NCBI RefSeq assembly: GCF_001969365.1
Contig: NZ_CP019312.1
Coordinates: 2,542,001-2,606,000, forward strand
Source: Tateyamaria omphalii
Lineage (GTDB): Bacteria > Pseudomonadota > Alphaproteobacteria > Rhodobacterales > Rhodobacteraceae
Direction of reading: 5' to 3'
DNA: 64,000 nucleotides
Of this stretch, positions 34,854 to 45,900 are shown in pieces. A program made the position numbers and the translations under genes. Within the stretch, counting starts at the first letter, position 1. Each line of letters begins with the position of its first letter. The notes under the pieces are model-generated. The model worked only from the letters and a program-made list of their open reading frames with translations, was not told where the DNA came from and made no database searches.

Positions 34854-37142
34854 TTATCCGCATTTCGAGAACCCGCACGCAGCACAGGTCATGCACCCTT
34901 CGATCATGCGCATCTCAAAGCTGCCACAGCTTGAACAAGCCTTGCCGCGCGGCGTGTCCAGCCCCACAACCTCGGCCTGTGGGTCAGACTTCAGACCCAT
35001 ACCCTCGCCTTCGATAAAACCGATCTGGATCATATGCTGTTCGATCACGCCACCAATCGCGGCCAGGATGGAAGGGATGTATTTGCCCTGCATCCAGGCC
35101 CCGCCGCGCGGGTCGAACACGGCCTTGAGTTCTTCGACCACGAACGAGACGTCCCCGCCCCGCCGGAACACGGCGGAGATCATGCGAGTGAGCGCAACCG
35201 TCCACGCGAAGTGCTCCATGTTCTTGGAGTTGATGAACACCTCGAACGGGCGTCTGTGACCGCCGATGACAAGGTCGTTGATGGTGATGTAGAGCGCGTG
35301 CTCGCTGTCGGGCCACTTGACCTTGTACGTGTTCCCCTCAAGCGCGCTGGGGCGATCCAGCGGTTCGGCCATGTAGATCACGTCGCCATGGGGCTGCATG
35401 GGCTCTGCGTCGTTGTTGGCGAGGACAGGCGCCTCGGCCGGTTTTTCTTCCGCCACGGTCAGGACAGAGCCCGTGACAGCGTTGGGCCGGTATGTCGTGC
35501 ACCCTTTGCAGCCGGTATCCCAGGCCTGCATATAGACATCCTTGAACGCGTCAAAGCTGATGTCCTCTGGGCAGTTGATCGTTTTGGAGATGGACGAGTC
35601 GACCCATTTCTGCGCCGCCGCCTGCATCTTGACGTGGTCGCCGGGGGCCAGCGTCTGGGCGTTGACAAAGTAATCCGGCAGCTCGGAATCGCCGAACTTG
35701 TCGCGCCACATTTGTACTGCGTAATCAACCACTTCCTCTTCGGTGCGCGAACCGTCCTTTTGCAAAACCTTGCGGGTGTAGGCATAGGCGAACACCGGTT
35801 CGATTCCCGAAGACACGTTGCCCGCATAAAGCGAAATGGTGCCTGTCGGCGCAATCGAGGTCAGGAGCGCGTTGCGGATGCCATGCGCGGCAATGGCATC
35901 GCGCACATCGGCATCCATCATCTGCATCGTGCCGCTGGCCAGATAGCCTTCGGCGTCAAAGAGCGGGAAAGCGCCCTTTTCCTTCGCCAGGTCGACGGAA
36001 GCGAGGTAAGAGGCCCGGGCGATGGACTTGAGCCAGCTTTCAGTCTGCGCCGCCGCATCGTCCGAGCCGTAGCGCAGACCAAGCATCAAAAGCGCATCTG
36101 CAAGGCCGGTGACACCAAGGCCGATGCGCCGTTTGGCTTGCGCCTCCCGGGCTTGCGCATCCAGCGGGAAGCGCGACGCATCGACCACATTGTCCATCAT
36201 GCGCACGGCCGTTGCAACCAATTCGGTCAGTGCGGCCTCGTCCAGTTTCGCTGCGTCTTCAAAGGGTTGGGTGACAAGGCGGGCCAGATTGATCGAGCCC
36301 AGCAGGCAGGCACCGTAAGGTGGCAGGGGTTGTTCGCCGCACGGGTTCGTGGCGGCGATCGTCTCGCAATAATTCAGGTTGTTGGCGGCATTGATGCGGT
36401 CGATGAAGATCACGCCGGGTTCGGCATAGTCATAGGTCGACTTCATGATCCCGTTCCACAGATCACGCGCCTCTACGGTCTTGTAGACGGTGCCGTCAAA
36501 CACCAAATCCCACGATCCGTCCGCCTTGACCGCGTCCATGAATGCGTCCGTCACCAGCACGGACACGTTGAACATGCGCAGGCGGGCGGCGTCTGATTTT
36601 GCGGTTATGAACTCTTCGATGTCCGGGTGGTCACAGCGCATCGTTGCCATCATCGCGCCGCGGCGGCTGCCAGCGGACATGATCGTGCGGCACATCGCGT
36701 CCCACACGTCCATGAAGCTAAGGGGTCCGGACGCATCGGCGGCCACGCCCTTTACCCCCGCCCCTTTGGGTCGGATGGTCGAGAAGTCATAGCCGATGCC
36801 GCCGCCCTGCTGCATGGTCAGCGCCGCCTCTTTCAACATCTCGAAGATGCCGCCCATGCTGTCGGGGATCGTGCCCATGACAAAGCAGTTGAACAGGGTG
36901 ACAGAGCGGGCTGTCCCGGCCCCGGCGGTGATGCGGCCTGCGGGCAGAAACTTGAAATCTTCCAAGGCGTTGTAGAACGTCTGCTCCCACGCTTGGGGAT
37001 CCTTTTCGACCTTCGCCAGGTCGCGTGCGATGCGCCGCCAGCTGTCTTCGACAGTGACGTCGATCGGCGTTCCGTCCGCTTCCTTGAAGCGGTACTTCAT
37101 GTCCCAGATCTGTTCGGCAATCGGCGCGGCGAAGCGTGTCAT
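34854..37142 (-). CDS. nrdJ: B12-dependent (class II) ribonucleoside-diphosphate reductase
   Basis: The 762-residue enzyme has the reductase signature NPCGEQPLPPYGACLLGSIN with the active-site cysteine, the N-terminal LFNCFVMGTIPDSMGG cysteine segment, and a C-terminal Cys-rich tail (CSSCGSFEMRMIEGCMTCAACG). It makes deoxynucleotides using adenosylcobalamin. The start is ATG 37142 (MTRFAAPIAEQIW, with GGGGAT upstream). It is intact despite the adjacent insertion: its 3' end is the presumed attachment site of the Tn7-like elements. Confidence 0.93.
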   Translation of the reverse strand: MTRFAAPIAEQIWDMKYRFKEADGTPIDVTVEDSWRRIARDLAKVEKDPQAWEQTFYNALEDFKFLPAGRITAGAGTARSVTLFNCFVMGTIPDSMGGIFEMLKEAALTMQQGGGIGYDFSTIRPKGAGVKGVAADASGPLSFMDVWDAMCRTIMSAGSRRGAMMATMRCDHPDIEEFITAKSDAARLRMFNVSVLVTDAFMDAVKADGSWDLVFDGTVYKTVEARDLWNGIMKSTYDYAEPGVIFIDRINAANNLNYCETIAATNPCGEQPLPPYGACLLGSINLARLVTQPFEDAAKLDEAALTELVATAVRMMDNVVDASRFPLDAQAREAQAKRRIGLGVTGLADALLMLGLRYGSDDAAAQTESWLKSIARASYLASVDLAKEKGAFPLFDAEGYLASGTMQMMDADVRDAIAAHGIRNALLTSIAPTGTISLYAGNVSSGIEPVFAYAYTRKVLQKDGSRTEEEVVDYAVQMWRDKFGDSELPDYFVNAQTLAPGDHVKMQAAAQKWVDSSISKTINCPEDISFDAFKDVYMQAWDTGCKGCTTYRPNAVTGSVLTVAEEKPAEAPVLANNDAEPMQPHGDVIYMAEPLDRPSALEGNTYKVKWPDSEHALYITINDLVIGGHRRPFEVFINSKNMEHFAWTVALTRMISAVFRRGGDVSFVVEELKAVFDPRGGAWMQGKYIPSILAAIGGVIEQHMIQIGFIEGEGMGLKSDPQAEVVGLDTPRGKACSSCGSFEMRMIEGCMTCAACGFSKCG

Positions 37143-37235
37143 CGGAGCATCCCCATGGTGGCGGTCGAATCTATCGGTCGGCAGAAGATCACCACAGTAG
37201 CACACCCCAACAGATTGCAGAAGCGTCGATACACG

Positions 37236-37251
37236 CTACAATATAGAGTGT
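37236..37251 (-). promoter_or_regulatory. Possible NrdR box upstream of nrdJ
   Basis: ACACTCTATATTGTAG on the minus strand matches the NrdR-box consensus (ACACTATATATTGTGT) in 13 of 16 positions and lies ~95 bp upstream of nrdJ. A second box at the usual spacing was not found, so this is tentative. Confidence 0.45.
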
Positions 37252-37268
37252 GGCTTGGGGACGACTCT

Positions 37269-37700
37269 GTGGATAAGTACATAAATCTGATCAAGCTGTC
37301 GGTGGGCAGCGACAGCTACGACGACCTCGTCGCGTGGCAGTCCACGAAACGCGCGCAGACGGCGGATGGCCTTCCGCGGCATGTGACCCGTATGTGGCCC
37401 AAGCGCGAGGCCGAGATATTGAACGGTGGGTCGATCTTTTGGGTGGTCAAGGGTGTTGTGACCTGCCGCCAACGCATTCTGCGCCTTGATGAAGTGATCG
37501 GCAGCGACGGCATTCGGCGCTGCGCCATCGTGTCGGATCAGGAGCTTATCCGGGTGCAATCCGCCTTGAAGCGCCCCTTCCAGGGCTGGCGGTATCTCAA
37601 GCCCGAAGACAGCCCACCTGACCTGCCGCAAGGCCGCGCGCGCGAGGAGCCGCTGCCGGTCGAATTGAACCGGGCGCTGGCCGAGATCGGGGTCTTGTAA
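37269..37700 (+). CDS. DUF1489-family protein
   Basis: From GTG 37269 the 143-residue protein starts VDKYINLIKLSVGSDSYDDL and contains RHVTRMWPKR and GSIFWVVKGVVTCRQRI. This is the typical length and start of the alphaproteobacterial DUF1489 family, whose function is not established. It is divergent from nrdJ. Confidence 0.8.
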   Translation: MDKYINLIKLSVGSDSYDDLVAWQSTKRAQTADGLPRHVTRMWPKREAEILNGGSIFWVVKGVVTCRQRILRLDEVIGSDGIRRCAIVSDQELIRVQSALKRPFQGWRYLKPEDSPPDLPQGRAREEPLPVELNRALAEIGVL

Positions 37701-37704
37701 GATC

Positions 37705-38139
37705 ATGGCGCAGGCAACAGCACTGCGGCTTTTGACAGTGCTGACCCTTGTGTGGGCGGGCGCCTGTATCGGCGGCAACCTTGTGGCGGCCCCTGCGAAG
37801 TTCACGGTAGAGGCGCTGGACCTGTCTCTCGCGCTGCAGGTCGGACGGGCGCAATTCACATGGATCGGGTATGTAGAATGGGCGGGCCTGGCCGGCATCG
37901 CTGTCGTGTCCGCGGTGGCCCGACTGCGCCCGACCTTGCTGCTGATGCTGGCCGTTGTCCTGTTCCTGATCCAGCAGCTCGCAGTGCAACCGATGTTGGA
38001 GGCGCGCAGCGACCTGATTATCGCCGGAGAGCCCTACGACACGACGAGCCAGCGCCACCAAGTGTTTATTGCGCTCGAAGCGGTGAAGGTGCTTTGCCTG
38101 ATCGCTGTTGGTTGGGGGACCATGCAGCCAAGGGCCTAG
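37705..38139 (+). CDS. Four-helix integral membrane protein
   Basis: 144 residues with four hydrophobic segments (residues ~7-30, 53-72, 76-96, 120-138). It starts 4 bp after the DUF1489 stop and its end overlaps the convergent hisG end by 4 bp. Family not recognised; no catalytic motif is seen. Confidence 0.65.
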   Translation: MAQATALRLLTVLTLVWAGACIGGNLVAAPAKFTVEALDLSLALQVGRAQFTWIGYVEWAGLAGIAVVSAVARLRPTLLLMLAVVLFLIQQLAVQPMLEARSDLIIAGEPYDTTSQRHQVFIALEAVKVLCLIAVGWGTMQPRA

Positions 38140-38822
38140 GACACGCGGTCAATCAAGTGGCGCAGCACGCTCCGATCATCGTCGTCCATATCAGCCACGC
38201 GGCTGCGCCAGAGCGTCGCCTGACTGGCAAGGATTAAACCGTCGCTCAGGATCTTAAGGTGGTTGGCGCGCAGCGTATCCCCGGACGAGGTGATGTCGGC
38301 GATGGCCTCCGCCGTTTCATTGGCGACCGTGCCTTCGGTCGCGCCCTGGCTGTCGACAAGCGCGTAGTCCGCAACGCCCGCGTCGCGCAAAAAGTCACGG
38401 ACCAGGCGGTGATACTTGGTCGCAATCCGCAGGCGGTGCCCATGCGCTGCGCGAAACGCGGCAGCGGCAGCATCAAGGTCGTCCGTCAGATCAACGTCGA
38501 CCCAGCCCTGCGGCACGGCGAGCACAAGGTCGGCATGGCCAAAACCCATTTCGGCCATGGGTTCGACCTGCTGTTCCCAAAGCGGCAGCTTTTCGTGAAT
38601 AAGATCGGTGCCTGTGACGCCAAGGTGAATGCGACCGGCGGCCAGTTCACGCGGCACTTCCCCAGCCGAGAGCAGGACAAGAGACACACCGTCGATGCCA
38701 TCCACGGCGCCAGCATATTCGCGGTCGGATCCGGTGCGCATCAGGGTGATTCCACGCCTGTCAAACCACTGAAACGTCTTTTCCATCAGCCGCCCCTTGG
38801 ACGGCACGCCAAGTTTGATCAT
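38136..38822 (-). CDS. hisG: ATP phosphoribosyltransferase, short form
   Basis: 228 residues beginning [15 protein letters not shown], with the catalytic-domain motif HLGVTGTDLIHEK. It lacks the C-terminal regulatory domain, as expected for HisG that works with HisZ. It catalyses the first step of histidine synthesis. It overlaps hisZ by 4 bp (ATGA). Confidence 0.95.
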   Translation of the reverse strand: MIKLGVPSKGRLMEKTFQWFDRRGITLMRTGSDREYAGAVDGIDGVSLVLLSAGEVPRELAAGRIHLGVTGTDLIHEKLPLWEQQVEPMAEMGFGHADLVLAVPQGWVDVDLTDDLDAAAAAFRAAHGHRLRIATKYHRLVRDFLRDAGVADYALVDSQGATEGTVANETAEAIADITSSGDTLRANHLKILSDGLILASQATLWRSRVADMDDDDRSVLRHLIDRVS

Positions 38823-39889
38823 GGCGCCCCCTCCAACTCGGCCATCAAACCCGGTCGGATGACTGCACCGACAGCGGGTATTTCCTGCCCTTGGCCCAGA
38901 TGACGGGTCAGCGCGTCATACCGGCCACCTGACGCGACGGGGGGCAAGTCGGGGCGGCCATCGGCATAAAAGCCAAAGACAAAACCATCATAATACTCCA
39001 TGGAGGTGCGCCCAAAGCTCGTCTCGAATTCCAGAGTATCCACGTCAACACCCCGTTCGCCCAGAGCCTTGGCCCGCGCATCGACCCGTTTCACCGCCGT
39101 GCGGATGGCAGGCAGGTCGACGCATAAGTCGTGCATCTGCGCCAGTGCGAAGGGCAACGTTTCGCGGACATTCAGAAGCGCATCAAGACAATCCATCTGC
39201 GCGCCGGACAAGGGCGGCTCTGCCGCATCCTCATGCAGCGCCTTGATCCGCGCGTCGATCTCGGCCTGGCTGCGCAGGCCGGTCAGCGGGGCATCGGTTT
39301 GGGCGTGACCAGCAAGCAGGGCCGCGCGGGTGGCGGGCACGTCGCTGCGACCCGAGAACCGGTCAAGCAGAGCGCGAAAGCGGCGGGGGCGCCAGATGTG
39401 CCTGCGCAACGCGGCCTTGCGCCTGTTCGATGTATCCAGCCCATCAACCGCAGCCATGAGGATACCGATATCTCCGGTCGCAGCCCGCAGAGGGAGGCCC
39501 TGTATGGCGTCGGCGATCAGAGCGAAGACCTCTGCATCCGCCGCTGCGGGATCGGCACGGTCAAAGACCTCGTAGCCCACCTGCAGATATTCATTGGCGC
39601 GGTCGGGGTCGTGTTCCTGCCGCCGGAACACCTCGCCCGCATAGGTGTAGCGCGCGGGCTCGGCCCCATCTGCCATATGCATCTGCACCACGGGAACGGT
39701 GAAGTCGGGCCGCAGCATCTGCTCGCCGTGCAGCGCGTCGGAGGTGACATAGGCGCGGGCGCGGATGTCTTCGCCGTAAAGATCAAGAAGCAGGTCCGCC
39801 GGTTGCAGGATCGGCGGTTCAACCGCCTGCGCCCCTCGGGCCACAAAGTGGTCGCGCAGGGCATAGGCCCGTCGGCGTGCCTCGGTCAT
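38819..39889 (-). CDS. hisZ: ATP phosphoribosyltransferase regulatory subunit
   Basis: From ATG 39889 (356 residues) it is a histidyl-tRNA-synthetase-like protein without the full synthetase C-terminus. It has [18 protein letters not shown] in place of the synthetase motif 2 loop and [10 protein letters not shown] near the end. HisZ activates short HisG. The start overlaps the hisS stop (ATGA). Confidence 0.93.
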   Translation of the reverse strand: MTEARRRAYALRDHFVARGAQAVEPPILQPADLLLDLYGEDIRARAYVTSDALHGEQMLRPDFTVPVVQMHMADGAEPARYTYAGEVFRRQEHDPDRANEYLQVGYEVFDRADPAAADAEVFALIADAIQGLPLRAATGDIGILMAAVDGLDTSNRRKAALRRHIWRPRRFRALLDRFSGRSDVPATRAALLAGHAQTDAPLTGLRSQAEIDARIKALHEDAAEPPLSGAQMDCLDALLNVRETLPFALAQMHDLCVDLPAIRTAVKRVDARAKALGERGVDVDTLEFETSFGRTSMEYYDGFVFGFYADGRPDLPPVASGGRYDALTRHLGQGQEIPAVGAVIRPGLMAELEGAP

Positions 39890-41361
39890 TGGTTCAGGAT
39901 CTCCTGCACCTTGGCACGCATCTGATCGCGCGGCACTTCGAATTGACTGGGGTTTTCGGCCCATTCCTCGTGCGTTGCCGTCTCCGCGATTTTAGCGCCC
40001 AGATACAGGTCCTTGATCTGCACGACACCGCGGTCCTTTTCATCGCCGCCTTCGATGATGGCGATGGGGGCGTTCCGCTTGTCCGCGTATTTGAGTTGGT
40101 TGCCAAAGTTTTTCGGGTTGCCCAGGTAGACCTCGGCCCGGATGCCCGCGCTGCGCAGTTCTGCGACCATGGCCTGATAGTCGGCCATGCGATCCCGGTC
40201 CATGACGGTGACGACAACGGGGCCTTGTTCGGTGGTGCCGATGCGCTTGGTGGCGCGTAAGGCCGCAAGCAGCCGGTCGACCCCGATGGAGACGCCGGTG
40301 GCAGGCACTTCCTGCCCGGTGAACCGCTTGACCAGATCATCGTAGCGCCCCCCGCCCGCGACGGAGCCAAACTGCACCGTCTGGCCCTTCTCGTTCTGGA
40401 CATCAAAGGTGAGTTCGGCCTCGTAGACTGGGCCGGTGTAGTAGCCAAGGCCGCGGACGACGGAAGGGTCGATGACGATACGGTCGGGGCCGTAGCCTGC
40501 GGCGTCGAGGAGGGCGGCGATTTCTTCGAGTTCCGCGACGCCTTTGGCGCCGATGTCGGAACCATGGACGAGTTCGCGCAAGCGCGCGACGGTATGAGGG
40601 CCGGTATCGCGTTTGGCATCCGTGAAACCCATGATTGTTTCTGCCTCGGCATCGCCCAAGCCCGCACCCTTTGTAAAGTCGCCGCTCTCATCCTTTCGCC
40701 CCTCACCCAGCAGCGCGCGCACGCCCTCCGGCCCAAGCCGGTCAAGCTTGTCGATGGCGCGCAAGACGATGCCGCGTTCGGCTTCCTTGTCGTCACCGGC
40801 AAGGCCCGCGACCTCCATCACGCCGTTCAGCACCTTGCGGTTGTTGATGCGGATCACGTAGTCGCCGCGCTGGATCCCCACGGCCTCCAGCGTGTCGGAG
40901 AGCATCGCACAGATCTCGGCATCCGCGGCCATGCTGGCCGTACCGACTGTATCCGCATCACATTGATAGAACTGGCGAAACCGTCCCGGGCCGGGCTTTT
41001 CGTTGCGCCAGACCGGGCCCATCGTGTAACGGCGATACGGGTTGGGCAAATCGTTGCGGTGCTGGGCATAGACGCGGGCGAGCGGGGCGGTCATGTCGTA
41101 GCGCAGGGCGAGCCAGTCGCCGTCTTCTTCCTGCCAGGCAAAGACCCCTTCGTTCGGGCGGTCCACGTCGGGCAGGAACTTGCCCAGCGCCTCGACCGTC
41201 TCCACGGCACTGGATTCGAGCGCGTCAAACCCGTAGCGATGGTACACCCCGGCGATCGTCTGCAGCATCTCGGCCCGATCCGTGACATCGGTGCCGAAAT
41301 AGTCGCGGAACCCCTTGGGCGTTTGCGCTTTGGGGCGAGGGGTTTTCTTGGGCTTGGCCAT
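39886..41361 (-). CDS. hisS: Histidine--tRNA ligase
   Basis: 491 residues with class II synthetase motif 2 ([20 protein letters not shown]), the histidine-binding RGLGYYTG and motif 3 ([15 protein letters not shown]). ATG 41361 ([13 protein letters not shown]) is chosen because the open frame extends far upstream without homology. Genes hisS-hisZ-hisG form one overlapping operon. Confidence 0.95.
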   Translation of the reverse strand: MAKPKKTPRPKAQTPKGFRDYFGTDVTDRAEMLQTIAGVYHRYGFDALESSAVETVEALGKFLPDVDRPNEGVFAWQEEDGDWLALRYDMTAPLARVYAQHRNDLPNPYRRYTMGPVWRNEKPGPGRFRQFYQCDADTVGTASMAADAEICAMLSDTLEAVGIQRGDYVIRINNRKVLNGVMEVAGLAGDDKEAERGIVLRAIDKLDRLGPEGVRALLGEGRKDESGDFTKGAGLGDAEAETIMGFTDAKRDTGPHTVARLRELVHGSDIGAKGVAELEEIAALLDAAGYGPDRIVIDPSVVRGLGYYTGPVYEAELTFDVQNEKGQTVQFGSVAGGGRYDDLVKRFTGQEVPATGVSIGVDRLLAALRATKRIGTTEQGPVVVTVMDRDRMADYQAMVAELRSAGIRAEVYLGNPKNFGNQLKYADKRNAPIAIIEGGDEKDRGVVQIKDLYLGAKIAETATHEEWAENPSQFEVPRDQMRAKVQEILNQ

Positions 41362-41448
41362 GGTGGCGCTCCGGCTTTGCGTTCGGGCGCGGGGATAGCG
41401 CAGGCATGGGGGCTGGGCAAGCGGGGCTTGAGGTGGCAGGAGGGGGAT

Positions 41449-41643
41449 ATGGAAAAGCTGGAAGAACAGATCGCGCATTTGCAGCGCACAGTGGACGAGT
41501 TGTCGGACGTGGTGGCGCGGCAGGAGACGGAAATTGCGCTGCTGACCCGCCGCGTGCAGATGCTGATGGAACGTGAGGCGCAGCGTGAGGCGGATGGCGG
41601 CGGTGGTATGGTGATCGGGGACGAGCGTCCGCCGCATTATTGA
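41449..41643 (+). CDS. slyX: SlyX-family coiled-coil protein
   Basis: The 64-residue protein starts [20 protein letters not shown] and continues as one heptad-repeat helix ending GDERPPHY, characteristic of SlyX. The ATG at 41449 has GGAGGGGG upstream. Cellular role unclear. Confidence 0.85.
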   Translation: MEKLEEQIAHLQRTVDELSDVVARQETEIALLTRRVQMLMEREAQREADGGGGMVIGDERPPHY

Positions 41644-41668
41644 AGCCATCGGCCCGGTTGCGGATCGG

Positions 41669-41859
41669 CCCTTCGGGGAGGATTTTTTAGAACCAGAGAA
41701 GATGGACGCATTCACCAATTGTTAAGGTAGACGCGTTTTTGTTCCTGAGCGCCGGGAGCAGGGATGCGAACCGGCGTAACCGGAGAAGGCCCTTGGTTCG
41801 GTTGGATCAAGGGCCGGACCCGTCTACTTCTCTGGTTTTAAAAAATCCTCCCCGAAGGG
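41669..41859. repeat. 191-bp inverted-repeat element (MITE-like or structured)
   Basis: 33-bp arms at 41669-41701 and 41827-41859 are inverse copies with a single mismatch (each contains CCCTTCGGGGAGG and ACCAGAGAAG). The 125-bp interior carries a nested hairpin GGCCCTTG/CAAGGGCC and CCGG pairs. It lies between slyX and the convergent lipoprotein gene. It has no gene and is either a miniature mobile element or a large terminator/RNA structure. Confidence 0.65.
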
Positions 41860-41883
41860 TCCGCTTTGCAAAAAATCCCGCAG

Positions 41884-42900
41884 TCAGGGTGTCTTGAGCG
41901 CGGCTGCCAGGACTGCACCATCGTGCAACAACATGTCCGCCCAACGCCCGTTGTCGGTAAAGTTCTCGTAAGCGCTGATGAACGTTGTGTTGCCCGACAG
42001 CCGGTCGATGCGATTGCCACAGGGCTTATTTCGACCGACATTGCAGACACGGCGCTTCAGCTTTTCATAGGCTTCGTCCGTCGTTGAGTACGGGTACTCG
42101 TCCGCCGGCAGCCCATAACGCAGCTGTTCATGAAAGGCTGGTTCTCCGAACATGGCGAGCGCGGCGGTGAACTGGCGTGCGCAGCTGTCTGCAAACCCTG
42201 TTACATAGAAGGTGCGGGGCGCCGTGCTGTCTGGTGTCGTGTCGTAGAGCGCGAAGCCACGCGCGCGGCCAGCAGCCTTGTCGATGCGCGTCGCCACCTG
42301 AGCGGGCGTCACGTCACAATTGCGCGCGATTTGACCGAACGGCACGACCATGCCGGGTGCAACATCCATTGCATCCGGGCCCGCGCGGCGATGTGGGCCC
42401 GCAGCGCCGAAGAGGCCGCGCCGCTTTTGTGGCTCCACGAGATCATCTTGGGCCAGGGCCGCTGTCTGAACCGGCAGATCTTCCGCTGTCTCAGCCTCGG
42501 CGGGCTCTTGCGCAGCGATTGTCGTCTCTGATTGACCTGCGCCGCGCAGCCATCCCAAAAGTCCGCGCGAGGCTGGCGCGACCTGTTGCTGTGCAACTGG
42601 TGTATCTGCGCCGTCAGCGGCCAACGCATTTGAGGATCCTTCGCCACTCACCGTTGGCTGATCGCCGGTCTCGTCCATGGATGGGTTCGCGACGTCAGCG
42701 TCGCCTGTTGGCTCAGCGGGTGCCCGGAAAAGGCCCGAAAGCACACTCTCTTGCCTCCGCAGTTCCTCGTCCGTGGGGCGGACGTTCGCACCGGGCTCAT
42801 CGGGCAACGTCGCGCCCTCCGACACCCGGTCGATCCCGCGCAGCGGGTCGCCGCAGGCGGCGAGAAGCACGAGCGCAAGGCATGACACTCCCAATCGCAT
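41884..42900 (-). CDS. Lipoprotein with C-terminal conserved domain, unknown function
   Basis: A signal peptide with lipobox LVLLAAC shows membrane anchoring. A low-complexity Ala/Glu linker (~60-160) follows, then a conserved-looking ~150-residue domain (DAMDVAPGMVVPFGQIARNC ... NTTFISAYENFTDNG) with several cysteines. ATG 42900 is at a better distance from GGGAGG than ATG 42909. Function not recognised. Confidence 0.65.
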   Translation of the reverse strand: MRLGVSCLALVLLAACGDPLRGIDRVSEGATLPDEPGANVRPTDEELRRQESVLSGLFRAPAEPTGDADVANPSMDETGDQPTVSGEGSSNALAADGADTPVAQQQVAPASRGLLGWLRGAGQSETTIAAQEPAEAETAEDLPVQTAALAQDDLVEPQKRRGLFGAAGPHRRAGPDAMDVAPGMVVPFGQIARNCDVTPAQVATRIDKAAGRARGFALYDTTPDSTAPRTFYVTGFADSCARQFTAALAMFGEPAFHEQLRYGLPADEYPYSTTDEAYEKLKRRVCNVGRNKPCGNRIDRLSGNTTFISAYENFTDNGRWADMLLHDGAVLAAALKTP

Positions 42901-42993
42901 GACGCGCATATCCTCCCTCGTGGCTTCCATATCCCCTCGGGAGGTTCTAGCGCCAATGCGGGATAAGGTCCAGCAAGGCCCCTCGCGATCGAG

Positions 42994-45900
42994 TTACAGG
43001 TCCTGCACCTCGACCACGCCGGAGAGCGATTTGATCGCGCCCTTGATCTGGGGGGTCACCGGGAAGTCCGCGCCCAGGTCCATCTCGACCTCGCCCGGCA
43101 GGCTGTCATCCATGAGGCAGATCGTGATGGGCCCGCGCCCTGCCCCCTTGGCCGACTTGGCGGCCCCGTCCAATACGGTGGCGACGGATGCCAGCGCCGT
43201 GGGCGCCTCGACAAAGATGCGCAGGCCCATGCCGCCGACATCCGCGACGACCGTATCAACGGGCGTCACGGACCGGCCCAGCAGCTTGAGCTGGTCGCTT
43301 TCCATGGTTGCCTCGACCGTGACGATGACCTTGGCGCCGGTTTCCAGATGGTCCTGAGATTTTTCCAGGCTTTCGGAGAACAAAGTCACCTCATACGCGC
43401 CCGTCGTGTCGGACATCTGGCAGAAGGCGAAACGATTGCCCTTGGCCGACTTGCGCACTTGCAGCCCCGCCACCACGCCCGCCAGCTTGGCGACCAGCGG
43501 CTGGCTTTCGGCCTTGGCCGTCACCTCATCCAGTGTGATGACGCCCTTGCGTTTCAGCGGACCCATGTAGTCGTCGAGCGGGTGGCCCGAGAGGTAGAAG
43601 CCGACCGCCTTGTGTTCTTCGCCCAGCCGTTCGGCGGGCAGCCAGTCGTCGATGGGCAAGAGGCGCGGTTCGGGCAGGTCGTCGCCTGCATCCCCAAAGA
43701 GCGAAACCTGGTTTGAGTTCTTCTGGTCGTGGACGGCAGCCGAATAGGCGCTGAGCGCATCCAGCGCGTCGAAGACCCGGCGGCGATTGGGGTCCAGCTG
43801 ATCGAAGGCCCCGGCGCGCGCCAGCATTTCGAGGGGCCGCTTGCCGACCTTCTTCAGATCCACCCGGCGGGCGAAGTCAAAGAGGTTGACGAAGGGTTTG
43901 CTCTCGCGCGCCTCTTGCACCAGCCGCATCGCCTCGACGCCTACGTTTTTCAGCGCGCCCAGCGCGTAGACCAACGCGCCGTCGACCACTTTGAACGTGG
44001 CATCCGAGCGGTTCACGCAGGGCGGCACCCAGGGCAGGTCGAGGCCCTTGCGCACCTCTTCGAAATACACCGCCAGCTTGTCGGTCAGGTGGATGTCGCA
44101 GTTCATCACCCCGGCCATGAATTCAACCGGGTGGTTCGCCTTGAGCCACGCCGTCTGATAGCTGACCACCGCGTAGGCCGCGGCGTGTGATTTGTTGAAC
44201 CCGTAGTTCGCGAACTTGTCGAGGAGATGCCAGACCTCCAGCGCCTTCTCCTCGTCCACGCCGTTGTCCTTGGAGCCCGCAAGGAATTTGGGGCGCTCGG
44301 CGTCCATCGCCTCCTGGATTTTCTTGCCCATCGCGCGGCGTAGCAGGTCGGCGCCGCCAAGCGAGTAGCCCGCCATTTCCTGCGCGATCTGCATCACCTG
44401 TTCCTGGTAGACGATGATGCCCTGGGTTTCGTCCAGGATGTGGTCGATCGAGGGGTGCAGGGTGTCGCGTTCGGATAGCCCGTTCTTGACCTCGCAGAAT
44501 TTCGGGATGTTTTCCATCGGGCCGGGGCGGTAGAGGGCGACGAGGGCGATGATGTCCTCGATACAGTCCGGCTTCATCCGCTTGAGCGCGTCGATCATGC
44601 CCGAGCTTTCCACCTGGAACACGGCGACCGTCTTGCCCGCGGCGTAGAGCTTGTATGACGCTTCGTCATCCAGAGGGATGCCGCCAATGTCATTCTCCAT
44701 CCCATCCGCCGGCGTATAGAGTTCGGTGCCATCGGCGGCGACATGCAGCTTGCGGCCCGAACCGAGGATTTGTTCGACCGCGTTCTGGATCACCGTCAGG
44801 GTTTTCAGGCCCAGGAAGTCGAATTTGACGAGGCCTGCCTGTTCGACCCATTTCATGTTGAACTGGGTCGCGGGCATGTCGGACCGCGGGTCCTGATAGA
44901 GCGGCACAAGCGCGTCAAGCGGGCGGTCCCCGATCACCACACCCGCAGCGTGGGTGGAGGCGTTTCTGAGCAGCCCCTCGACCTGTTGGCCGTAGGTGAG
45001 CAGGCGGTTCACAACCTCCTCGTTCCGCGCCTCTTCGCGCAGGCGCGGCTCGTCCTTCAGCGCCTTTTCGATGCTGACCGGTTTGACCCCCTCGACCGGG
45101 ATCAGCTTCGACAGCCGGTCCACCTGGCCGTAGGGCATTTGCAGCACGCGCCCGATGTCGCGCACGGCGGCCTTCGACAGAAGCGCGCCGAAGGTGATGA
45201 TCTGGCCCACCTTGTCACGCCCGTATTTCTCCTGCACGTAGCGGATCACTTCCTCGCGCCGGTCCATGCAGAAGTCGATGTCAAAGTCGGGCATGGACAC
45301 CCGTTCGGGGTTCAGGAACCGTTCGAACAGCAGGGCATAGCGCAGCGGGTCAAGGTCGGTAACGGTGAGCGCATAGGCCACGAGCGACCCCGCGCCCGAG
45401 CCCCGACCCGGCCCCACGGGAATGTTGTGGTCTTTGGCCCATTTGATGAAGTCGGCCACGATCAGGAAGTAGCCCGGAAAACCCATGCCTTCGATAATGT
45501 CCAACTCGAAATCGAGCCGTTTCTGGTAGTCCTCGACCGATGTAGCGTGCGGGATGACCTTGAGCCGGTCCTGCAAGCCGTCATTGGCCTGACGGCGCAA
45601 CTCCTCCACCTCGTCATCGGCGAATTTGGGCAGGATCGGATCGCGGCGGTAGGCCATGAAGGCGCAGCGCTGCGCGATCTCGACCGTGTTTTCAATGGCT
45701 TCGGGCAGGTCGGCGAACAGCGTGACCATCTCTGCCTGGGATTTGAAATAGTGCTGCGCGGTCAGGCGACGGCGCGGTTCCTGCTGGTCGACATAGGCGC
45801 CCTCGGCGATGCAGATCAACGCATCGTGGCTTTCATACATGTCCGGCTTGGGGAAATAGACATCGTTGGTGGCCACCAGCGGCAGGTCCATGGCATAGGC

